From NCBI RefSeq assembly GCF_034531395.1, contig NZ_JARVCO010000007.1, positions 434,001 to 498,000 of the forward strand: 64,000 bases of DNA. Direction: 5' to 3'. The stretch comes from Pontiella agarivorans. Its GTDB lineage: Bacteria > Verrucomicrobiota > Kiritimatiellia > Kiritimatiellales > Pontiellaceae. This document shows positions 58,957 through 64,000 of the stretch, piece by piece (position 1 is the stretch's first letter; each line of letters begins with the position of its first letter). A model generated the notes under the pieces. That model had not been told where the DNA came from. It ran no database searches and worked only from the letters and a program-made list of their open reading frames with translations. The position numbers were made by a program, and so were the translations under genes.

Positions 58957-61430
58957 GATGTAGCCGTGTATTTATTGATCAGTTCTATAAGTGCGTGCCG
59001 GTTGACCGGTTTGGAGACATAGTCGTCCATGCCGCCTTCAATACATTTCAATTTGTCGTCTTTCATTGCGTGAGCGGTGATCGCGATAATAGGAATATCA
59101 GAAAGGGGGGTTTGCATGCCACGAATAATTGTTGTGGCTTCAAACCCGTCCATTACCGGCATTTGGCAGTCCATAAGGACGACATCGTAGGACTCGGCCC
59201 GCACACGCTGAATCGCGTCCTGACCGTTATCAGCGGTGTCCACTACACAGCCTGCTTTGCGGAGAATGGCCGTTGCAACCTTCTGGTTGACTACATTGTC
59301 TTCGGCAAGCAGCACTTTAATGCCGGGTTTGTGCACAGTTTTGGGCTTGGTGTCGATCCCTTTAACCGTGGTTGCATGGGCGGATTGTTTGAGTGTGAGA
59401 TTGAAGAAAAAGGTTGAACCGTGGCCATAGGAGCTGATGAGGCCGATCTTCCCGCCCATGAGTTCCACAAGCTGCTTGGTGATGGCCAGGCCGAGTCCTG
59501 TGCCACCATAGAGCCGTTTGGCGGAACCATCGGCCTGGGTGAATTTTTCAAAGACCTTCGGTTGCACATCTTTACTGATGCCGATTCCAGTGTCTATAAC
59601 CTGGAAATAAATTTCGGTTTCTTGGGGTGTTTTTTTGCGGCATTCAATATTCAGTGTAACGGATCCGGAGTGGGTGAATTTCAGGGCATTGCCCAGCAGG
59701 TTGATCAAGACCTGTTCAATCAGTCCGACATCACCAAGGACATAGGGCGGCACATCCTCGTGGCATTGGCATTTGAATTCCACACCGGAGCGTTCGGCCT
59801 GCGGCTTGAACATGTAGAACATGGAGTTGCACAGCTCGCGCAGGTCAAAGGCGGATTCGCGGACATCCATTTGTCCGGCTTCAATTTTTGAAATATCGAG
59901 CACATGGTTGATAATGTTCAGCAGGCCGTTGGTGGATTGCAGGATCGTGTCCAGGCAGTTGTTCTGCTCCGGGTTGAGCGGCGTATCCGACATCAGTTGC
60001 GCCATGCCCACGATGCCGTTGAGCGGGGTGCGGATTTCATGACTCATATTCGCGAGGAACTCGGATTTTGCCAGATTGGCATGTTCCGCGGTTTCACGCG
60101 CCTCTTCCGCCATCTGCTGTGCCTCTTCCGCCATATTGCGCGCGGCAACCATTTTTTCCTCGGCCTCTTTGCGCAGGGTAATGTCGCGGACGTGCAGCTG
60201 CAGAACGGCCTGTCCATCGAGTTGCTGGAGCGCACCGGTCATTTCAATAGGGAAGACTCTTCCATCTGCATCCAGCGTATAACCTTCATTTTTGGTGATG
60301 GAGCCGGAAAACCACAGGCCCATGTTCTGGTCGACTTCGGCATGAAAATCGCCGGGGACCAGATCGTGAATAAGCCGGGTGAGCAGTTCCTGCTTACTCA
60401 TTTTCACAAACTGGCAGGCGCGGTCGTTCACGGCCATAATCTGACCTTCGCGGCTGAGCACAAAAACCGCATCCGGAGAGTTCTCGAAAATCTGCCGCAA
60501 CCGCTCCTCGCTCTCCCGATACTGCCGGGTTCGCTCATCCACCCGCCGGGCCAGTTTGCGGTTCCACAGCAGAATCAGTGCAATCACCACCGCAACGATC
60601 CCCGCGACACTCATGGCGGTTACGAGGATATATTTGACGGGCCAGATGTTCCGCGCATATTCCGAGCCGAGCCATTTGGCCTGAATACGGTTAAGCGTTC
60701 CGCTTTTGTGCGCGTGGGAGATTCCTTTGTTAATCAGGCTCAGCAATACATCTTCGCCTTCCTTTACCGCCATGCACAGCCGCGCGGAATAAAGCGGTTC
60801 CCCGACAATTTTAAGGGGTCGGTTTTCTGAGCTGTACATGTGGTGTTGCGTGACGAGCTCATTGCCAACCATGGCATCAACCGAGCCGTTCAGAACCAGC
60901 TGTACCGCCTCTTCAGTGGAGGATACAAACTTGATCTCGCACCGGATTTTGTTGGTTTGCAGCACCTCCAGAGCGTGGCTGGAGGCCATGATGGCCACTT
61001 TGCGGTTGTTGAGTGAATAAATATTCTGGATATCTGACCGATCGCTTCTAACGTACAACGTCACCGGCGTGATTTTGAGTGTCTGGGAAAAATCGAGTAC
61101 CTTATCGTACCGGCGAGTATAATAGATGCCGGCAAGCACGTCGGCTTCACCATTTTGAAGCATCTCAAGCGCCTTGTCCTCGGGGGCGGTAAGGATACGG
61201 ATCTTAAAGCCCATATCCGCGGCCATCCACTGCGCCAGTTCCACATTGATTCCGGTGACGTGTTTCTTATGGATAAAGTCGAAGGGAGCATGATCGGGCT
61301 GCGCCACAAAGACGACTTCCCCTTTTTCGGCAAGGTATTCTTTTTCACTGACACTTAAATCCGCCGCGTAAACGGCTGGCGAACTGATCAAAACTGCGAA
61401 TAAAGCCGCTTTGTAAAAACATATTCTCAT
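58953..61430 (-). CDS. BvgS-like hybrid sensor histidine kinase
   Basis: An 825-residue kinase. A signal/helix (1-23) precedes a periplasmic amino-acid-binding type (SBP_bac_3) domain, residues about 25-245. A helix near 260-285 (I-L-V-T-A-M-S-V-A-G-I-V-A-V-V-I-A-L-I-L) is followed by a PAS domain (about 310-425), a coiled linker rich in A-E-E, HisKA with M-S-H-E-I-R-T-P-L-N-G, ATPase boxes (G-T-G-L-G-L-A-I) and a C-terminal receiver with L-M-D-C-Q-M-P-V-M-D-G. There is no HPt domain or response regulator partner next to it. It likely senses a small periplasmic molecule. Confidence 0.92.
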   Translation of the reverse strand: MRICFYKAALFAVLISSPAVYAADLSVSEKEYLAEKGEVVFVAQPDHAPFDFIHKKHVTGINVELAQWMAADMGFKIRILTAPEDKALEMLQNGEADVLAGIYYTRRYDKVLDFSQTLKITPVTLYVRSDRSDIQNIYSLNNRKVAIMASSHALEVLQTNKIRCEIKFVSSTEEAVQLVLNGSVDAMVGNELVTQHHMYSSENRPLKIVGEPLYSARLCMAVKEGEDVLLSLINKGISHAHKSGTLNRIQAKWLGSEYARNIWPVKYILVTAMSVAGIVAVVIALILLWNRKLARRVDERTRQYRESEERLRQIFENSPDAVFVLSREGQIMAVNDRACQFVKMSKQELLTRLIHDLVPGDFHAEVDQNMGLWFSGSITKNEGYTLDADGRVFPIEMTGALQQLDGQAVLQLHVRDITLRKEAEEKMVAARNMAEEAQQMAEEARETAEHANLAKSEFLANMSHEIRTPLNGIVGMAQLMSDTPLNPEQNNCLDTILQSTNGLLNIINHVLDISKIEAGQMDVRESAFDLRELCNSMFYMFKPQAERSGVEFKCQCHEDVPPYVLGDVGLIEQVLINLLGNALKFTHSGSVTLNIECRKKTPQETEIYFQVIDTGIGISKDVQPKVFEKFTQADGSAKRLYGGTGLGLAITKQLVELMGGKIGLISSYGHGSTFFFNLTLKQSAHATTVKGIDTKPKTVHKPGIKVLLAEDNVVNQKVATAILRKAGCVVDTADNGQDAIQRVRAESYDVVLMDCQMPVMDGFEATTIIRGMQTPLSDIPIIAITAHAMKDDKLKCIEGGMDDYVSKPVNRHALIELINKYTATS

Positions 61431-61539
61431 GAGGAATCCAGTTTAAACTTCCTGACAGACACTTCAACTTTATTACGCTTTAAGTGTGCCACTTTACAGC
61501 CTTTCAACCTTTTGAAAAATGCCGTACGTTGGAACGCTT

Positions 61540-62784
61540 ATGGCGAAGGTTGAAAAAGTAGTTCATGTCATGCGGCGTTTTACCCCCGAAAAATGGGGCG
61601 GAACTGAAAGTGTGGTGTTCAGTGTTTCAAAAGAGCTGACCCGCCGGAAGATCGTCAATCGGGTTTTCTGCACCGATATGCTGGCTGAATCCGGTTTCCA
61701 CACGTTGGAATCGGTTTCGGTGAGGCGTTTCAGCTACTGTTTTCCCTGGCTGTTTCTTTCCCGCGCGGCCCGCAAAAAGCTGGAGCTGAAAGGTGGCAGC
61801 CCGTTGTCGCTCCCCCTTTTTTTTGCGCTGCTGGTTGAGAAGGATATTTCAGTCATTCACACCCACGTGCAGAAGCGGCTCGGCGGAATGGCCCGGACGG
61901 TCGCGCGCCTGAAAAAAATTCCGTATGTGGTCAGTCTGCACGGCGGCTGTTTTTCGGTGCCGACGGAACAGCTCGAAAAAATGACCGAACCGTTTCGTGG
62001 AAAACCGGAGTGGGGCAAGGCATTCGGAGCGCTCTTCGGCTCCCGCCGCGTGCTCGAAGACGCCGATGCCATAATCTGTGTCGGCCGGAACGAAGCCGAT
62101 GAGGCCAGAAAACGTTTTCCGGATAAACCCGTTCATTACCTGCCCAACGGCGTCGATGTCCGTCGCTTTTCCGAGGCCGACGGCGAGGCTTTTCGTAAAA
62201 AATACGGGTTCCGGCCACGGGAAAAAATTGTGCTCTGCGTCTCCCGTATTGACTATCAGAAAAATCAGCTCGGACTGGTTCGCGCTTTTTCGGCCTTCGC
62301 CGAAAATCATCCCGATCATCGGCTGGTGCTGATTGGTCCGGTGACGGTGGAGGCCTACCGGGATACGCTGGAAAAAGAGATTCAGACCTTGGGCCTTTCC
62401 GGTCGGGTTACCGTGATTGAAGGATTATCACCCCTCGATCCGCTGCTGCCTTCCGCCTATAAAGCCGCTGAAATGTTTGTGCTGCCCTCGGTTCATGAAC
62501 CATTCGGTATTGTGGTGCTCGAGGCCTGGGCGGCGGGTCTCCCTGTGGTTGCCAATAGAATCGGCGGAATTCCGGGGTTTGTGAAGCACCGGGAAACCGC
62601 GTTGCTGACGGAGCCGGGCGATGATGATGCTCTGCGGGAAGGCATGGAAATTCTCGCTGAAGATATCGCATTGCGCAGTGATCTTTCGCGCCGTGCATTT
62701 GGCGAAGTGGCCTCGACCTATGACTGGTCAAAGGTTACGGATCGGTTGCTGGCCGTTTATGAGGAAGTGATTGCCGTAAAATAA
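61540..62784 (+). CDS. Glycosyltransferase family 4
   Basis: A 414-residue GT-B enzyme. The N-terminal part shows H-V-M-R-R-F-T-P-E-K-W-G-G-T-E, the acceptor-side loop typical of GT4. The C-terminal part holds the donor-nucleotide signature E-P-F-G-I-V-V-L-E-A-W-A-A-G-L-P-V-V. Donor and acceptor are unknown; LPS or exopolysaccharide synthesis fits the adjacent UDP-glucose dehydrogenase. ATG 61540 is used; an in-frame ATG at 61519 is possible. One palindrome copy lies at 61696-61710 (F-H-T-L-E). Confidence 0.88.
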   Translation: MAKVEKVVHVMRRFTPEKWGGTESVVFSVSKELTRRKIVNRVFCTDMLAESGFHTLESVSVRRFSYCFPWLFLSRAARKKLELKGGSPLSLPLFFALLVEKDISVIHTHVQKRLGGMARTVARLKKIPYVVSLHGGCFSVPTEQLEKMTEPFRGKPEWGKAFGALFGSRRVLEDADAIICVGRNEADEARKRFPDKPVHYLPNGVDVRRFSEADGEAFRKKYGFRPREKIVLCVSRIDYQKNQLGLVRAFSAFAENHPDHRLVLIGPVTVEAYRDTLEKEIQTLGLSGRVTVIEGLSPLDPLLPSAYKAAEMFVLPSVHEPFGIVVLEAWAAGLPVVANRIGGIPGFVKHRETALLTEPGDDDALREGMEILAEDIALRSDLSRRAFGEVASTYDWSKVTDRLLAVYEEVIAVK

Positions 62785-62881
62785 GCATTCCGTGTGTGCA
62801 AAAGAATACTTAAAGACTGGCGAAAGCAGCATGAAATCCTCATATTGCCGGTTTCGCGTTCAGAAAATGAAGGGGAATAAA

Positions 62882-63133
62882 ATGCCGCACAATGAAGTCA
62901 AAAAATCAATCGGAGCACTGAAAGCTGAAGTTGAACAGACACCGAAGGATACCGGCCGGTTTGAAGAGATCCTGCACGATGCGCACGAAGGTCTGGAGCG
63001 CTATACCCCCGAAGCTCTTCAGGACTTTGCCGAAACGCTGAAGCGCGAAGCCGCTGAGTTCGAGGTGGATCATCCGCAGATTGTCGCTCTGATCAACCAC
63101 ATCACCACATCGCTCAGCAATCTTGGAATTTAA
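62882..63133 (+). CDS. DUF4404 family protein
   Basis: An 83-residue soluble, mostly helical protein. Features fit DUF4404: an N-terminal helix (I-G-A-L-K-A-E-V-E-Q-T), a middle amphipathic helix (E-A-L-Q-D-F-A-E-T-L-K), and the ending F-E-V-D-H-P-Q-I-V-A-L-I-N-H-I. Function is unknown. It sits between the glycosyltransferase and the UDP-glucose dehydrogenase gene; the start is supported by GAAGGGG upstream. Confidence 0.75.
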   Translation: MPHNEVKKSIGALKAEVEQTPKDTGRFEEILHDAHEGLERYTPEALQDFAETLKREAAEFEVDHPQIVALINHITTSLSNLGI

Positions 63134-63151
63134 AATAGGAGTAATTGTAGT

Positions 63152-64000
63152 ATGACAAAAATCTGTTGTATTGGTGCCGGCTATGTGGGAGGACCCACCA
63201 TGGCCATGATTGCAAAAAAATGTCCCCAGGTGCAGGTGACCGTGGTCGACATCAACGAAGCGCGGATTGCCGCGTGGCAGACCGATGATCTCCCGATCTA
63301 CGAACCCGGCCTGCTGGACGTGGTAAAAGAAGCCCGAGGTCGTAATCTGTTTTTCTCGACCGACGTCGATCAGGGCATCAAAGATGCCGACATTGTTTTT
63401 GTGAGTGTAAATACACCCACCAAAACCTTCGGCGAAGGAGCCGGCTGCGCATCCGACCTGCAATATTGGGAACTCTGCGCGCGCCGGATTAAAGAGGTTT
63501 CCACCTCCGATAAAATCATTGTTGAAAAATCCACACTGCCGGTTCGTACCGCTGAAGCGATGGAGCGCGTACTGCATGCCGGTGACAATCCGGTGCATTT
63601 CGAAGTGCTCTCCAATCCCGAGTTTCTTGCGGAAGGAACGGCCATTGAAGATCTGGAATGCCCCGACCGCGTGCTGATTGGCGGCCATCAAACGGAAAGC
63701 GGGCAGAAAGCCCTGCAGGCGCTGGTTGATATTTATGCCACCTGGATTCCGCGTGAGCGCATCCTGACCACCAACGTCTGGTCATCGGAATTGTCCAAAC
63801 TGACTGCCAATGCATTTCTGGCTCAGCGCGTCAGCTCCATCAATGCGATTTCCGCGCTGTGCGAATCCACGGAAGCCGATGTGGCGGATGTGGCGCACGC
63901 CATCGGCACCGACAGCCGGATTGGCTCGAAATTCCTCAAGGCGTCTATCGGTTTCGGCGGATCCTGCTTCAAAAAGGATATTCTGAACCTGGTGTATCTC
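63152..64000 (+). CDS. ugd: UDP-glucose 6-dehydrogenase (partial, 3' end outside window)
   Basis: The gene starts at ATG 63152 after AGGAG and runs past the window end, showing 283 residues. The NAD-binding G-A-G-Y-V-G-G-P-T and V-V-D-I-N-E begin the Rossmann fold. [17 protein letters not shown] and [12 protein letters not shown] are UDP-sugar dehydrogenase signatures. The catalytic cysteine is in [10 protein letters not shown]. It oxidises UDP-glucose to UDP-glucuronate for surface polysaccharide. [16 protein letters not shown] appears in the linker helix. Confidence 0.93.
   Translation, partial: MTKICCIGAGYVGGPTMAMIAKKCPQVQVTVVDINEARIAAWQTDDLPIYEPGLLDVVKEARGRNLFFSTDVDQGIKDADIVFVSVNTPTKTFGEGAGCASDLQYWELCARRIKEVSTSDKIIVEKSTLPVRTAEAMERVLHAGDNPVHFEVLSNPEFLAEGTAIEDLECPDRVLIGGHQTESGQKALQALVDIYATWIPRERILTTNVWSSELSKLTANAFLAQRVSSINAISALCESTEADVADVAHAIGTDSRIGSKFLKASIGFGGSCFKKDILNLVYL

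Larger units (their letters stand above)
1894..61710. repeat. Dispersed palindrome TTCCA-N5-TGGAA, 20 exact copies (family entry)
   Basis: Start positions of exact copies: 1894, 6731, 7231, 7259, 11447, 25626, 25843, 29997, 32905, 33512, 33825, 35953, 39222, 40635, 41945, 45158, 47945, 50138, 55539, 61696. Seventeen have a purine at base 6 and a pyrimidine at base 10, giving TTCCARNNNYTGGAA. Fifteen are in coding sequence and five between genes. Variants with a 4-base spacer occur at 29224 and 32014. One-mismatch copies occur for example at 904, 10559, 36153, 41382, 46459, 52216, 54051, 57844 and 58169. Confidence 0.85.

Noticed and set aside
1894-61710. Explaining the TTCCA-N5-TGGAA sites simply as terminators
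   Set aside because: Fifteen of 20 copies lie within coding sequence and only one forms the stem of a T-run terminator.

Overview
The window looks like chromosomal DNA from a Gram-negative bacterium of the PVC group, most likely Kiritimatiellota (Pontiella-like). This rests on four things seen in the sequence: a PEP-CTERM sorted protein, secreted proteins ending in calcium-binding D-x-D-x-DG repeats, lipid A genes (lpxI, lpxB), and fused tetrapyrrole genes. The taxonomic call is inference. I see no rRNA, tRNA, CRISPR array or classical transposase.

Layout. 1-2304: end of an ankyrin-repeat protein, then lpxI and lpxB. 2457-4442: a secreted protein of tandem 114-residue repeats. 4615-10138: an aldolase-like enzyme, an azoreductase-like flavoprotein, trpF, gluQ and trpB; between gluQ and trpB sits a PaaX/Cas2-like gene bracketed by two 51-bp hairpin repeats. 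10588-12424: a small DUF192-like ORF, yicC, gmk. 12435-22498 (minus): an SLC12-type transporter, a MATE exporter and an RND pump with its adaptor and outer-membrane lipoprotein, all behind a TetR gene whose promoter is flanked by two matching 18-bp palindromes. 22658-25838 (minus): a Cys-rich exported peptide, anti-sigma factor, ECF sigma factor, a membrane protein sharing the anti-sigma sensor domain, and a YibE/F-like protein. 25921-34480: alkaline phosphatase, PEP-CTERM protein, MATE, a helical exported protein, MFS, rpsD, DUF1223, YceI. 34663-41866: pheT and two paralogous subtilisin-like proteases. 41863-47600 (minus): a DinG-type helicase and three tandem M28 peptidases. 47660-51218 (minus): a HemC-CobA-HemD fusion and a SirC-HemA fusion. 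51406-55222: a lipoprotein and the ResB/CcsA cytochrome c assembly pair. 55425-61430: an NtrB/NtrC-like two-component pair, an isochorismatase-like hydrolase, a YcgN-like protein and a BvgS-like hybrid kinase. 61540-64000: a GT4 glycosyltransferase, a DUF4404 protein and the start of a UDP-glucose dehydrogenase.

The strongest unexplained signals are: (i) a dispersed 15-bp palindrome TTCCA-N5-TGGAA, 20 exact copies where chance predicts far fewer than one, inside genes in all three frames, in leaders and in a terminator; (ii) the PaaX/Cas2-like gene between two near-identical hairpins that supply stop codons to it and to its neighbour, a candidate minimal mobile element; (iii) a HemC module without its cofactor-binding domain and without any cysteine, inside a triple fusion; (iv) a 36-bp perfect palindrome with a second copy of its core 59 bp away, upstream of a two-component system; (v) an ECF sigma module with a duplicated C-x-C-x2-C sensor domain and a Cys-rich exported peptide.
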